Source of the DNA: JALOAT01 sp041685115 | GTDB taxonomy: Bacteria > Pseudomonadota > Gammaproteobacteria > Thiohalomonadales > Thiohalomonadaceae | DNA: 64,000 bases | Direction: 5' to 3' | Assembly: GCA_041685115.1 (NCBI GenBank) | Contig: JAWLGK010000010.1 | Coordinates: 46,658 to 110,657, forward strand | Shown: one piece after another, positions 35,630 through 44,172 of the stretch | Layout: each line of letters starts with the position of its first letter | How positions within the stretch are numbered: position 1 is the first letter of the stretch | Notes under the pieces: model-generated | The model's database searches: none | Told to the model about the DNA's origin: nothing | Seen by the model: the letters and a program-made list of their open reading frames with translations, nothing else | Made by a program: the position numbers and the translations under genes

Positions 35630-37201
35630 TCAGGCCATGCCAAGTGCTTCCAGCTCCCGCTCTGAAACGTTGCGGATACGACGCGCCTCGCGATCCCACT
35701 CGACGCGCCTGCCGAGCCGATAGGCGAGGGTGGCCATGTGCGACGACATGGCCTCTTCGAAACCTTCCTCGATACCGCAACTTGGTGTGCCTCCGTGCCG
35801 GATACAGCTCAACCATTCACGAATATGCAGGTGAGCGGGATCCACCCGCTTGCCGTCCCGTGAGGTGGAGAGCAGGCCCTTCTTGGCGAAATAACTGACG
35901 CTCGCGCTGGTCGTGGCATCCACCGACGTGGATGCCTGGACGACGATGGGTTGCCTCGGAGCGAGTACACCGTTTTGCCGCCAGTGTGCGTACCGGGGCG
36001 AGTCCTGTTCGGGGTGCACGATCAGGGCGTCGCCCAATTCCATGGTGCCGTCACGGCCCATGAGTTGCGTGCTGCGATCGTAGCTCGAGCCGAGAGTCGC
36101 ACTGTACAAAAAGGTCATGCCGCGCTCACCGGCGCCGGCGGCGCCATAGGGTGTGAAATCATCGAACTCCATGGCGACCTGGAACACATCGGGAACCTCA
36201 CGCCCGTCACGGAAGACGTATACGCCCCCGGTAGCCGTCACCGAGTCTGGGATACCCATCTCCAGCAGGCAGTTGATCCTGTCATAGTCGTGGGTGAGCA
36301 GATCACCGGACAGGCCGGTGCCATAGGCCCACCATTTGCGCCAGCGGAAAAACCGATCTGCATCGAAGGCGAGCTGCGGCCCGTCGCCGATGAACTGCGC
36401 CCAGTCGATGGTGGCGGGACTGGCCTGCGGGTGGATGGGGTTGATCCAGGCGCCGCTTTCGGTGTTGCGGTTGGTGGTCGCCTGGATGAGCGAGATGTGG
36501 CCGAGATAGTGTTTCTTGAGTATCGCGCGTGCAGCGAGAAAACTGTCCGTCTGGCGATGCTGATGTCCCACCTGGAAGACGATCCCCGAACGCTTCACCG
36601 CGTCATAAAGTGCGTAGGTCTCGCCGATACGATGCGTCATGCATTTTTCCACGTACACGTGCTTGCCGTGTTGCGCGGCGGCCAAGGCAATGGGCGCATG
36701 CCAGTGATCCGGTGTTGCAATGATGACGGCATCGATATCCGGACTTTTCAGCAGTTCGTGATAGGACTTGAACCGCTTTGGGTGTTGCTGCTTCATGGCA
36801 GCCGTCTCCATAGCGGTCTGGGCGTTTACCTCGAAGAGATCGCACACGCCGGCAATGCGTACGTTCAGATCGTCCTGAGCAAGAAACTCGTGCAACCGGG
36901 TGTCCTGCGGATTGCGCCGTGCACCGCTGCGCATATGCTGGAGTTCGTGACGGCTCGGGAACCCCGTCGCTTTGAGTAGATGCCGCCCCCGTGAACCATA
37001 ACCGATGATGCCAAGGCGGATCGGATCGCCTTCTGCCGAGCCGATGGCGCGGGGTGGTTCGGGCTCGATTTCGAGCATGGCCAGGGGGTCGTGGTGCTTT
37101 CTTCCTTGCATCTCCGTCACGGCCCATGTCAATACGCCGAGTATCGGCACGCCCACGGCACCCTTGATGACAGCACGTCGATTCATCTGCGGCTTATCCA
37201 A
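35630..37201 (-). CDS. Gfo/Idh/MocA family oxidoreductase with probable Tat signal
   Basis: 523 residues. NRRAVIKGAVGVPILGVLTW is a twin-arginine-like signal segment. A Rossmann NAD(P) domain follows (RLGIIGYGSRGRHLLKATG near residue 60), and VYVEKCMTHR gives the EKP-like motif of the family, here EKC. It belongs to the exported Gfo/Idh/MocA dehydrogenases common in sugar catabolism. The nearby malectin proteins and exopolysaccharide genes suggest an action on a sugar or uronic acid in the periplasm. The change of EKP to EKC at a catalytic-region residue is notable. Substrate unknown. Confidence 0.8.
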   Translation of the reverse strand: MDKPQMNRRAVIKGAVGVPILGVLTWAVTEMQGRKHHDPLAMLEIEPEPPRAIGSAEGDPIRLGIIGYGSRGRHLLKATGFPSRHELQHMRSGARRNPQDTRLHEFLAQDDLNVRIAGVCDLFEVNAQTAMETAAMKQQHPKRFKSYHELLKSPDIDAVIIATPDHWHAPIALAAAQHGKHVYVEKCMTHRIGETYALYDAVKRSGIVFQVGHQHRQTDSFLAARAILKKHYLGHISLIQATTNRNTESGAWINPIHPQASPATIDWAQFIGDGPQLAFDADRFFRWRKWWAYGTGLSGDLLTHDYDRINCLLEMGIPDSVTATGGVYVFRDGREVPDVFQVAMEFDDFTPYGAAGAGERGMTFLYSATLGSSYDRSTQLMGRDGTMELGDALIVHPEQDSPRYAHWRQNGVLAPRQPIVVQASTSVDATTSASVSYFAKKGLLSTSRDGKRVDPAHLHIREWLSCIRHGGTPSCGIEEGFEEAMSSHMATLAYRLGRRVEWDREARRIRNVSERELEALGMA

Positions 37202-37335
37202 GCCTTTTCTTCATCCATGTCTCACCGCCTTTCCTTAGGCTCAATACGGCGAAATGCCCGCGCACGTTCATGCAACCCGTTCCGGTCGCGAGCGATTATA
37301 GTCATACGATCGCGGCGCTTGGGTGACATGGCTAT

Positions 37336-37353
37336 ACAAGCCCGTCGGCTTGT
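37336..37353. promoter_or_regulatory. Hairpin in the divergent gap before the RfaH-like gene
   Basis: ACAAGCC-CGTC-GGCTTGT in the 372-base gap between the oxidoreductase (-) and the RfaH-like gene (+). The rest of the gap holds no credible gene; promoters for both directions must lie here. It may be an operator or a leader hairpin. Confidence 0.4.
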
Positions 37354-37573
37354 CTATGCTGAACGCCAGCCACTATCTATCCGGTACACATGATTATCCG
37401 TCATCTGTGCGGGTAGTCATTGCTCATGCACGCCGGTCATGCATCTGCGGTGTACCACGCCACGATGCACGTGCGCATACGGGTGAAGCGTCTCGCATTG
37501 TTGTCCGCGCCACGCGTACTGCGCTCATGAACGATACGAACGGGAACTCACCGAATTTCGCAAGGAGATTCTT

Positions 37574-38146
37574 GTGCCCGCAGTGGAAGCCGTTGAGTTG
37601 GATGACGATTCGCGTTGGTTCGTGGTGTATACGAAACCCCGTTCGGAAGCGTTAGCGGAAGAACATCTGCGACGCCAGGGTTTCACAACCTATCTCCCGC
37701 GCCTCTGCCAGCCGCAGCATGTACGCGGGGTTTGGCGTGAGGTCATCAATCCGCTGTTTCCCCGCTATCTTTTCGTGCGCCTGCGTCCTGGCGTGCAGGA
37801 TATCTCGCCGTTGCGATCCACGCGCGGCGTAACGACGCTGGTCCGATTCGGCGATCGTCTGGCGAGGATGCCGCCGGGCATGGTCGAAGCCCTGCGCGCC
37901 TGCGAAGATCCGCACTCAGGCGTGCACACGGCCGCGCGTGCGCTGTTCGCGACGGGGGATCCCGTGCGCATCATGCAAGGCGCGTTTGCCGGCCTAGAGG
38001 GGGTATTTCACGCTGCCAGTGGCGAGGAACGGGTAATCATACTGCTGCGTATCCTCGGCCGCGACGCAAACCCGGTCACGCTGCCGCTGGCGCACGTCGA
38101 GCCGGTGGCCAGCGTTACGCCGGTCTTACAGCGCACGCTGCCATGA
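37574..38146 (+). CDS. NusG-like / RfaH-like transcription antitermination protein
   Basis: 190 residues from a GTG start, with AAGGAG six bases upstream. The N-terminal NGN domain has RWFVVYTKPRSEALAEEHLR and PLFPRYLFVR. A C-terminal KOW-type segment follows (GDPVRIMQGAFAGLEGVFHA). RfaH paralogues keep RNA polymerase going through long polysaccharide operons, so this is the likely positive regulator of the adjacent locus. I saw no obvious ops (GGCGGTAGC) element in the intergenic regions by eye, so its recruiting site is unknown. Confidence 0.85.
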   Translation: MPAVEAVELDDDSRWFVVYTKPRSEALAEEHLRRQGFTTYLPRLCQPQHVRGVWREVINPLFPRYLFVRLRPGVQDISPLRSTRGVTTLVRFGDRLARMPPGMVEALRACEDPHSGVHTAARALFATGDPVRIMQGAFAGLEGVFHAASGEERVIILLRILGRDANPVTLPLAHVEPVASVTPVLQRTLP

Positions 38147-38197
38147 CAGCAAATCTGACGTCCCTGGGACGGGTCGTCCTCTGACACGGAGGTCCAA

Positions 38198-39124
38198 ATG
38201 CGCAAGATAACGAAGGCGGTGTTTCCGGTGGCAGGCCTCGGCACGCGCTTTTTGCCGGCCACCAAAGCCAACCCCAAGGAGATGCTGCCCATCGTGGACA
38301 AGCCGCTTATCCAATATGCGGCAGAGGAGGCGGTGGCGGCGGGCATGACGGAGCTCATCTTCGTTACCAGCGGCGCCAAACGTGCCATCGAGGATCACTT
38401 CGACAAGAACTACGAACTCGAGGCAGAACTGGAGCAGAAGAACAAGCACAAGCTACTGGAGATGGTGCGGGATGTGGTCCCCGATGGGGTTTCGTGCATC
38501 TACCTGCGCCAGCCAGAGGCGCTCGGGCTTGGCGACGCGGTGCTGCGCGCCCAACCAGCGGTACAGAATGAACCGTTCGCGGTGATTCTGGCCGACGATC
38601 TCATCGACGATGGCCGCCGCGGCGTGACGCGCCAGATGACGGATCTCTATCAGGAGCACGGCTGCAGCCTGCTCGGCGTGGAGGATGTCCCGGCCAGCGA
38701 GACCGACAAGTACGGCATCGTGGAATCGAGCCCGCTCGACAAGCGGCTGTCAAGGGTCGGCGCCATTGTGGAGAAACCCCGGCCCGAAGTGGCCCGTTCG
38801 ACTCTCGGTGTTGTCGGCCGCTACATACTCACACCGCGCATTTTCGAACTGCTGCGGCGCACCGGGCGCGGCTCGGGTGGCGAGGTCCAGCTCACGGACG
38901 GGATTGCGGCGCTGCTGGCCTACGAGCCCGTCTACGCCTATCGCTTCCATGGCCGGCGCTACGATTGCGGCAGCAAGCTGGGGTATCTGCAGGCCACGGT
39001 CGACTATGCGTTGCGGCACCCGGATCTGGCCGTGCCGTTTCGCGCCTATCTTGCCGGCTGCTGTGCGGATCCGGAGACCGTCTGTCCGGAGCCGAGCATG
39101 GGCGCGATGGCCGCCAACGGGTGA
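38198..39124 (+). CDS. galU: UTP--glucose-1-phosphate uridylyltransferase
   Basis: 308 residues. The N-terminal nucleotide-binding signature VAGLGTRFLPATKANPKEML is clear, with KPLIQYAAEEA after it and VEKPRPE in the middle. It makes UDP-glucose from UTP and glucose-1-P, a donor for exopolysaccharide glycosylation and other pathways. CGGAGG lies a few bases before ATG 38198. The 52-base spacing from the RfaH-like gene suggests one operon. Confidence 0.93.
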   Translation: MRKITKAVFPVAGLGTRFLPATKANPKEMLPIVDKPLIQYAAEEAVAAGMTELIFVTSGAKRAIEDHFDKNYELEAELEQKNKHKLLEMVRDVVPDGVSCIYLRQPEALGLGDAVLRAQPAVQNEPFAVILADDLIDDGRRGVTRQMTDLYQEHGCSLLGVEDVPASETDKYGIVESSPLDKRLSRVGAIVEKPRPEVARSTLGVVGRYILTPRIFELLRRTGRGSGGEVQLTDGIAALLAYEPVYAYRFHGRRYDCGSKLGYLQATVDYALRHPDLAVPFRAYLAGCCADPETVCPEPSMGAMAANG

Positions 39125-39600
39125 GGCACGGGCGATAAACCCGCGGCCCGAAGAATGTCACGTAGCTGCGCAACGTGACCTACGCCACTGAACAGAATTC
39201 GTCATTCCGGCGAAGGCCGGAATCCATCTTCGTACCGGGAATCCTGGCTTTTGCCGGGTGACGACGGTGTGTGACCTGTAGGTCACGTTGGCGCGCCAGC
39301 GCCTACGTCAAACGGGCCTGAAGAATGTCACGTAGCTGCGCAACGTGACCTACGCCACGGCAGCAGAATTCATCAATCCGGCGCAGGCCGGAATTTATCT
39401 TCATGCCCCTGGGAATGGCTTTCGCCGGGTGACGAGAGGTGTGAGTGCGCCGTGACGACGGTGTGTGACCTGTAGGTCGCGTTGGCGCGCCAGCGCCTAC
39501 GTGACAAACGGGCCTGAAGATGTCACGTAGCTGCGCAACGTGACCTACGCCACGGCAGCAGAATTCATCAATCCGGCGCAGGCCGGAATCCATCTTCATG
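39125..39600. repeat. Cluster of composite palindromic repeats
   Basis: A gap of about 550 bases filled by repeats. There is a half CACGT palindrome (39153-39185), GCCGGAAT palindromes (near 39203-39226, 39373-39394 and 39568-39590), and two full CACGT palindromes (39278-39354 and 39472-39549), in the order palindrome, GACGACGGTGTG, palindrome. It is a tandem arrangement of the shorter composite. No gene is credible here. Confidence 0.8.
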
Positions 39601-39672
39601 CCCCTGGAAACGGACCTGCACAGAAACGGCAGCGGCCATCATCAGGAGACGCGGGGTGCATCTGGCGGTATC

Positions 39673-40287
39673 ATGATGCGTCCTCGTCCACTGCACCTCG
39701 CCCTTGTGTTCACACCCGAGTCCCTGTCCGTTTCCCTGTCCACCTTCACACTCATCGCCCTGGCGGAAATCGGCGACAAGAGCCAGCTGGTGTGCATGAC
39801 CCTGGCGGCGCGCCATCGGGCGAGGCCGGTGATCGTTGGCGCCGCCACCGCGTTTTTGCTGCTCAATGCCCTTGCGGTGCTGTTCGGCGCGGGTGCCGCG
39901 GCCTGGGTGCCGGAGCGTGTGATGGCCGGCGTGGTCGCCGTGCTGTTCGCAGTATTCGGCATCCATGCCCTACGCACGGAGGAGGCAACAGGGGACGAGG
40001 TAGTCATCGAACGCCCCGGACACGGAATTTTTCTCACCACGCTGCTGCTCATCCTGGTGGCCGAGTTCGGTGACAAGACACAACTCGCCGTGGCCGGGCT
40101 TGCCAGCAGCCTCCCGCCTGGTCCCGTCTGGCTGGGCGCAACCACCGCCCTGGTGGCCATCTCGGCACTGGGCGTATGGGCCGGACGCGCCGTTTTCCAG
40201 CGCGCCCCGCTGCACTGGCTTCACCGCATCGGCGGCGCCATTTTTCTCGTGTTCGCCGCTCTGGCGGCCTGGCGGGCGCTGGCCTGA
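39673..40287 (+). CDS. GDT1/UPF0016 family cation transporter
   Basis: 204 residues from ATG 39673 (an ATGATG pair). Two repeats of the family motif are present: LAEIGDKSQLV near residue 30 and VAEFGDKTQLAVAG near 130, each at the start of a hydrophobic three-helix bundle. The E-x-G-D-K/S/T motifs are typical of Mn(II)/Ca(II) exporters. A manganese-efflux role (MntX-like) is likely. The start is uncertain because the ribosome site is weak and repeat DNA lies upstream; an earlier ATG at 39598 lies in repeat DNA. Confidence 0.83.
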   Translation: MMRPRPLHLALVFTPESLSVSLSTFTLIALAEIGDKSQLVCMTLAARHRARPVIVGAATAFLLLNALAVLFGAGAAAWVPERVMAGVVAVLFAVFGIHALRTEEATGDEVVIERPGHGIFLTTLLLILVAEFGDKTQLAVAGLASSLPPGPVWLGATTALVAISALGVWAGRAVFQRAPLHWLHRIGGAIFLVFAALAAWRALA

Positions 40288-40301
40288 GCCGTGGGCCTGG
40301 C

Positions 40302-40859
40302 TCAGCTGCGCAGCGTCTTCAATGCGCCGCCCCAGGCAATGAGCTGATCGATGACGGTGTGTAGCGTCTGCTCGTGGAAGGACGCCGGCTTGAACACGTG
40401 CATGTCCTCGAAATCGGTGTACAGCGACAAAGCGACCTGCGCACGCACGTCCGCCACCTGCAGTTCCGCCATGACCAGGCGCAGGCTCTCCACCGCCCGT
40501 GTGCCGCCGGCGCTGCCATAGCCGATGAAACCCGCGGCCTTGTTGTTCCATTCCTTATAGATGAAATCGATGGCGTTCTTGAGGGCGCCGGACGTGCCGT
40601 GGTTGTACTCGGGCGTCACGAACAGGAAGGCGTCGAATTGGCCGATCCTCGCCGCCCAGGTCTTGGTGTGTTCCTGGTGGTACTGGTCCATGGCCGGCGG
40701 CATGGACTCGTCGAGCAGCGGCAGATTGAAGTCCCTGATGTCCACCAACTCGAACTCCGCGTCGCGTCGTTGCGTCGCGATGCTGTACGCCCACTGCGCC
40801 ACCGACTCGCCGATTCTTCCCGGTCGTGTGCTGCCGATAATGATGGCTATCCTGAGCAT
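40302..40859 (-). CDS. NADPH-dependent FMN reductase family protein
   Basis: 185 residues from ATG 40859, with GGAGGA upstream. IIGSTRPGRIGESVAQW gives the FMN phosphate-binding loop near the N terminus, TPEYNHGTSGALKNAIDF is the conserved active-site motif, and GYGSAGGTRAVESLR follows. Such flavodoxin-fold enzymes reduce FMN, azo compounds or quinones with NAD(P)H in the cytoplasm. It converges on the GDT1 gene with a short gap. No link to neighbouring pathways is evident. Confidence 0.85.
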   Translation of the reverse strand: MLRIAIIIGSTRPGRIGESVAQWAYSIATQRRDAEFELVDIRDFNLPLLDESMPPAMDQYHQEHTKTWAARIGQFDAFLFVTPEYNHGTSGALKNAIDFIYKEWNNKAAGFIGYGSAGGTRAVESLRLVMAELQVADVRAQVALSLYTDFEDMHVFKPASFHEQTLHTVIDQLIAWGGALKTLRS

Positions 40860-41006
40860 GTTCTGGTCCTCCATGACCGATGTAGATCAGGGTGGCAGAG
40901 CTTGCGGGTTAATCAATGGCGCGGGCTTCAGTCACGCCTTGACAGCCTGATGAGGCCAGCCAGGGTTTAAACGGTCGACGTGACCAGGAGAACGATACGC
41001 GCCGGT

Positions 41007-41020
41007 GCCGGGAGCCCGGC
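41007..41020. promoter_or_regulatory. Perfect inverted repeat in a 302-base gap
   Basis: GCCGGG-AG-CCCGGC in the divergent gap between the FMN reductase and acetyltransferase genes. A TTGACA at 40939-40944 resembles a -35 box, but no matching -10 box at the right spacing is clear. Nothing else is seen in the gap. Confidence 0.35.
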
Positions 41021-41161
41021 CCGTGTATAAGGTGGTGCATCTTCGTTAAGCATGACGTCCTCGCGCCGCCTTGTCTCAGGGCGTGGGAGGAGAGGGAGCA
41101 AGAAGGGCTGCTACAACGGCGAAAGGTGATCAAGAGACCGCCCACAGGGGAGGGATGAGAC

Positions 41162-41719
41162 ATGGGTGTCGAGCGCGAGAAGATGCTCGCCGGTGAACTC
41201 TATGACCCCTTCGATCCTGAGCTGGTCGCTGCCCGGGAACGTGCGCGGGATTTGTGCCACGCGCTCAACGACACGCGGGAGGCGCAGCAGCGGGAGCGAC
41301 GCCAGCTACTGGAACGTCTTTTCGGTTCCGGTGGCGATAGCGTGTGGATGCAACCGCCGTTTTACTGTGATTACGGCGCCAATATTCACTTGGGCACGCG
41401 GGTCTACTTCAACTTCAACTGCGTCGTGCTCGACGTCTGTGAAGTGCGCATAGGGAGCTATACACTGTTCGGGCCGGCGGTACAGATTCTCACGCCACTG
41501 CATCCGTTCAATGCGGCACAGCGCCGAGAGCGAGAGTCTGGAAAAGCGGTGGAGATCGGTGCAGACGTCTGGGTGGGTGGCGGCGCACTCATACTGGCCG
41601 GTGTCCGCATCGGTGCACGGGCAGTGATCGGCGCCGGCAGCATCGTGACGCGTGACATACCTGAAGGTGTCTTCGCGGCCGGCAATCCATGCAGGGTTAT
41701 CCGAGACATTTCCGAATAG
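41162..41719 (+). CDS. Sugar O-acetyltransferase, left-handed beta-helix (Maa/LacA-like)
   Basis: 185 residues, the usual length for maltose/galactoside O-acetyltransferases. MLAGELYDPFDPELVAAR is the N-terminal family motif and hexapeptide repeats form the beta-helix from about residue 65. A catalytic histidine lies in TPLHPF at about residue 112, and WVGGGALILAGVRIGARAVI is the acetyl-CoA-site segment. ATG 41162 has GGGGAGGGA upstream. It acetylates free sugars or glycans with acetyl-CoA and might modify the polysaccharide, though it is apart from that locus. Confidence 0.88.
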   Translation: MGVEREKMLAGELYDPFDPELVAARERARDLCHALNDTREAQQRERRQLLERLFGSGGDSVWMQPPFYCDYGANIHLGTRVYFNFNCVVLDVCEVRIGSYTLFGPAVQILTPLHPFNAAQRRERESGKAVEIGADVWVGGGALILAGVRIGARAVIGAGSIVTRDIPEGVFAAGNPCRVIRDISE

Positions 41720-41777
41720 AATCGCCGTGCCCCTGATTGTGTGCGCGGCCGCAGCCACGCCGAACGCCGATTTTTCG

Positions 41778-42215
41778 CTAAGGCCAGGGGATGATGAAAT
41801 CCTGCATGTCGTCCGGATCGGGCAAGGTGTCTTCCGAAAGCGCAAAGCCGGCGACCGAAACACCCGCCATCCGCGTGCTGTCGGTTTTCCCCGCTACCAG
41901 CGGATGCCACGGAGGCAGCGGCTTACCCTCGGCGAGCAGTCGGTAGGCGCAACTCGAAGGTAGCCACTGCATCGTTTCCAGTCGGTCCGGTGCGAGCACC
42001 AGGCAATCGGGCACCAGCGCCTGCCGCTGTTCGTATTGAGCGCAGCGACAACTCGTCAGGTCGAGGAGTTGGCAGGCCACCTGCGTATAGAACACCTCGT
42101 CCGTCTCGTCGTCCTGCAACTTGTGCAGGCAGCAGCGCCCGCAGCCATCACACAACGCTTCCCACTCTTCACGTGTGAGTTCTTCCAGACGCTTGTCGGT
42201 CCAAAACGGTTTCAT
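41778..42215 (-). CDS. YcgN-family cysteine cluster protein
   Basis: 145 residues from ATG 42215 (MKPFWTDKRLEELTREEWEA). C-x2-C-x3-CC (CDGCGRCCLHK) and further cysteines in CQLLDLTSCRCAQY give the UPF0260/YcgN metal-binding pattern. Function is unknown in the family; an Fe-S or zinc site is inferred. It ends the run of - strand genes after the dsr operon terminator. Confidence 0.87.
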   Translation of the reverse strand: MKPFWTDKRLEELTREEWEALCDGCGRCCLHKLQDDETDEVFYTQVACQLLDLTSCRCAQYEQRQALVPDCLVLAPDRLETMQWLPSSCAYRLLAEGKPLPPWHPLVAGKTDSTRMAGVSVAGFALSEDTLPDPDDMQDFIIPWP

Positions 42216-42326
42216 GGATAGTGCCAACATCAGTGCGTGTGGCGAGAGGGATGGAAAAGCTCCGCAGTGTGAGCGTGATCGCCGAGGATTTCGACGGCGG
42301 CAGAATTATTGCTGAATTCGATCAGT

Positions 42327-42359
42327 AAAGCCCCGCACGGCGAATTCCTGCGGGGCTTT
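42327..42359. terminator. Terminator after dsrR
   Basis: AAAGCCCCGC and GCGGGGCTTT arms (10 bp) around 13 bases, followed by GTTTGC on the + strand. It lies between dsrR and the ycgN-like gene and probably ends the dsr transcript. Confidence 0.8.
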
Positions 42360-42380
42360 GTTTGCGCGTTGTTCGAGATT

Positions 42381-42761
42381 TCAGCCGCAGCTGCCACCGC
42401 CGCAACCGCCGCAGCCACTGGACTTGCTGCCCGAGCCGCAGCCGCCCTGGTCCGAGCCGGGCGGGACGAAGCCCGGGTCGTTGGGGTTGAGGAAAATGAA
42501 GCGGAAGTCGCCGGGTTCCAGTTCCACGTAATCGAGGGTGGCGCCGGTGAGGAGTTGTTCATGGGTCGGATGGACGATCACTTCGATGCCCTCGCACTTG
42601 AAAACGAGGTCGTCGTCGGTGCATTCGTCGAAGCCCATGCCGTACTCGATGGAGCCGTCGTCCTGGCGCCGTGCAGCGAGGCGCAGGGACAGGTTCTGCA
42701 TGCCGCCTTGCTCGGCGGCCGCGAGGATCTGCTTGGCGGCATCGGGGGTCACGGTGATCAT
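42381..42761 (-). CDS. dsrR: DsrR, A-type (IscA-like) iron-sulfur carrier-related protein
   Basis: 126 residues, last gene of the dsr operon in the same place as in Allochromatium vinosum. The N-terminal HesB/IscA fold is recognisable (MITVTPDAAKQILAAAEQGG; GMGFDECTDDDLVFKCEGIE). It lacks the classic three IscA cysteines but has C47, C56 and a glycine-rich tail with C108, C117, C120 and C125. Suggested family role: maturation or post-transcriptional support of Dsr proteins. The start at 42761 fits GGAGAG upstream. Confidence 0.85.
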   Translation of the reverse strand: MITVTPDAAKQILAAAEQGGMQNLSLRLAARRQDDGSIEYGMGFDECTDDDLVFKCEGIEVIVHPTHEQLLTGATLDYVELEPGDFRFIFLNPNDPGFVPPGSDQGGCGSGSKSSGCGGCGGGSCG

Positions 42762-42780
42762 GCTGCTCTCCTTTTATGAA

Positions 42781-44172
42781 TCAGGCGGTGTTTGAAAGGC
42801 CGCGGACCCGCCTTACGAAATCCACGAATGCGCCGGCCCAGGGGCTGCCATCCAAATGGCGCAGGTGCGCGTAGTTGGCGAGCAGGTGCTTGTAGACGAT
42901 GCCGTCGTGGCCACCGTCGATGCCGGCGCCACGCTCGACCTCGTAGGCAAAAGTGAGTCCTGGCGAGACGTTTTCCAAGTGCGAATAATGAAACTCATGG
43001 GCGTCGAAGGCCGCGCCGGCGGGACCGGGGCCCCAGGGCGCCGCCCCGGTGGCCCTCAGGCGGGTGTAGCCGCGGCCCACGGGCTTATCGGTTACCACCG
43101 TATCGGCCGGGATGACGCCTACCATATCCGCGCGCCGGTCTTTCCAGGCAATGGAGCGGGTGAGATACATGAGCCCGCCGCATTCCGCGTAAACAGGCAT
43201 GCCAGCTTCGATGGCCGCGCGGATGGACTCATGCATCGCGGTATTGGCGGCCAGCACGTCCATCTGGGTTTCCGGAAACCCACCGCCGATGAAAACACCA
43301 TCGACCACAGGCAGATGGCTGTCGACCAGGGTGTCGAAGGGCACCAGGGTCGCGCCGGCGGCCTGCAGGGCCTGCAGATCGTCCGGGTAGTAGAAGCCGA
43401 AGGCGCGATCGCGTGCGATGCCGATACGCACCGGGGTTCCAGCGGAAACATTCCCGGACGAGGGCTGCGCCTGCGGACTTGGTTCGGCAGTCGTGGCAAG
43501 CCGTTCCAGCGCATCCAGGTCGATGTAGTCGGTCACCGCCGCCGTAATGTCCTGCAGGATGCTGCGGACCTTGGCTTCCTCGTTGCTTGGGATGAGGCCG
43601 AGGTGGCGTTCGTCGATGATAAGGCGCGGATCGCGGTGGACCATGCCGAGCACGGGCAGGTCGGTGTAATGGGCCACCGCCTCACGCAGACGGGCCTCGT
43701 GACGGGTACCGGCCACCTTGTTGAGGATCACGCCGGCAATGCGGATGGACGGGTCGAAGCGCTGAAAGCCGAGTAGTAACGGCACCACGCTGCGGGTCAT
43801 GCCGCGTACGTCTACCACCAGCACCACGGGGCTGCCGAGCAGGGCGGCGAGGGCGGCGTTGCTCTGGGTGCCTTCCACGTCGAGGCTGTCGAACAGCCCC
43901 ATGTTGCCTTCAATAACCGCCGTATCGGCATCGTTCGTGTGTTTGGCGAACAGGTGGCGAATCTCGTTGGTCTGCATGAGGTGCAGGTCGAGGTTGTAGC
44001 ACAGGCGCCCGCTGGCCGCGCCCAGCCACATGGGGTCGATGAAGTCCGGTCCCTTCTTGAACGGCTGCACGCGGCGCCCGCGCGCGGCCAACGCCCCGCA
44101 GATCCCGAGCGTGAGCGTGGTCTTGCCCGAGGACTTGTGGGGTGCAGCGACGAGGAAGTGGCCCTTGGTCAT
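42781..44172 (-). CDS. dsrN: DsrN, cobyrinate a,c-diamide synthase-like amidotransferase
   Basis: 463 residues starting at ATG 44172, which overlaps the previous gene's stop (ATGA). The N-terminal P-loop/CbiA domain has APHKSSGKTTLTLGICGAL and FKKGPDFIDP. The C-terminal class-I glutamine amidotransferase domain has YAECGGLMYL (catalytic cysteine), with a His in HEFHYSHLE. In sulfur oxidisers DsrN is thought to amidate siroheme to siro(heme)amide for DsrAB, using glutamine and ATP. A real cobalamin enzyme is unlikely given the operon, and no other cob genes lie nearby. Confidence 0.9.
   Translation of the reverse strand: MTKGHFLVAAPHKSSGKTTLTLGICGALAARGRRVQPFKKGPDFIDPMWLGAASGRLCYNLDLHLMQTNEIRHLFAKHTNDADTAVIEGNMGLFDSLDVEGTQSNAALAALLGSPVVLVVDVRGMTRSVVPLLLGFQRFDPSIRIAGVILNKVAGTRHEARLREAVAHYTDLPVLGMVHRDPRLIIDERHLGLIPSNEEAKVRSILQDITAAVTDYIDLDALERLATTAEPSPQAQPSSGNVSAGTPVRIGIARDRAFGFYYPDDLQALQAAGATLVPFDTLVDSHLPVVDGVFIGGGFPETQMDVLAANTAMHESIRAAIEAGMPVYAECGGLMYLTRSIAWKDRRADMVGVIPADTVVTDKPVGRGYTRLRATGAAPWGPGPAGAAFDAHEFHYSHLENVSPGLTFAYEVERGAGIDGGHDGIVYKHLLANYAHLRHLDGSPWAGAFVDFVRRVRGLSNTA

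Noticed and set aside
39600..39672. A yybP-ykoY manganese riboswitch upstream of the GDT1-type gene
   Set aside because: I could not match the conserved loops of that riboswitch in the short region between the repeats and the start codon.
42781..44172. Cobalamin biosynthesis cbiA/cobB
   Set aside because: Operon position between dsrP and dsrR and the absence of other cob genes make DsrN the better call.
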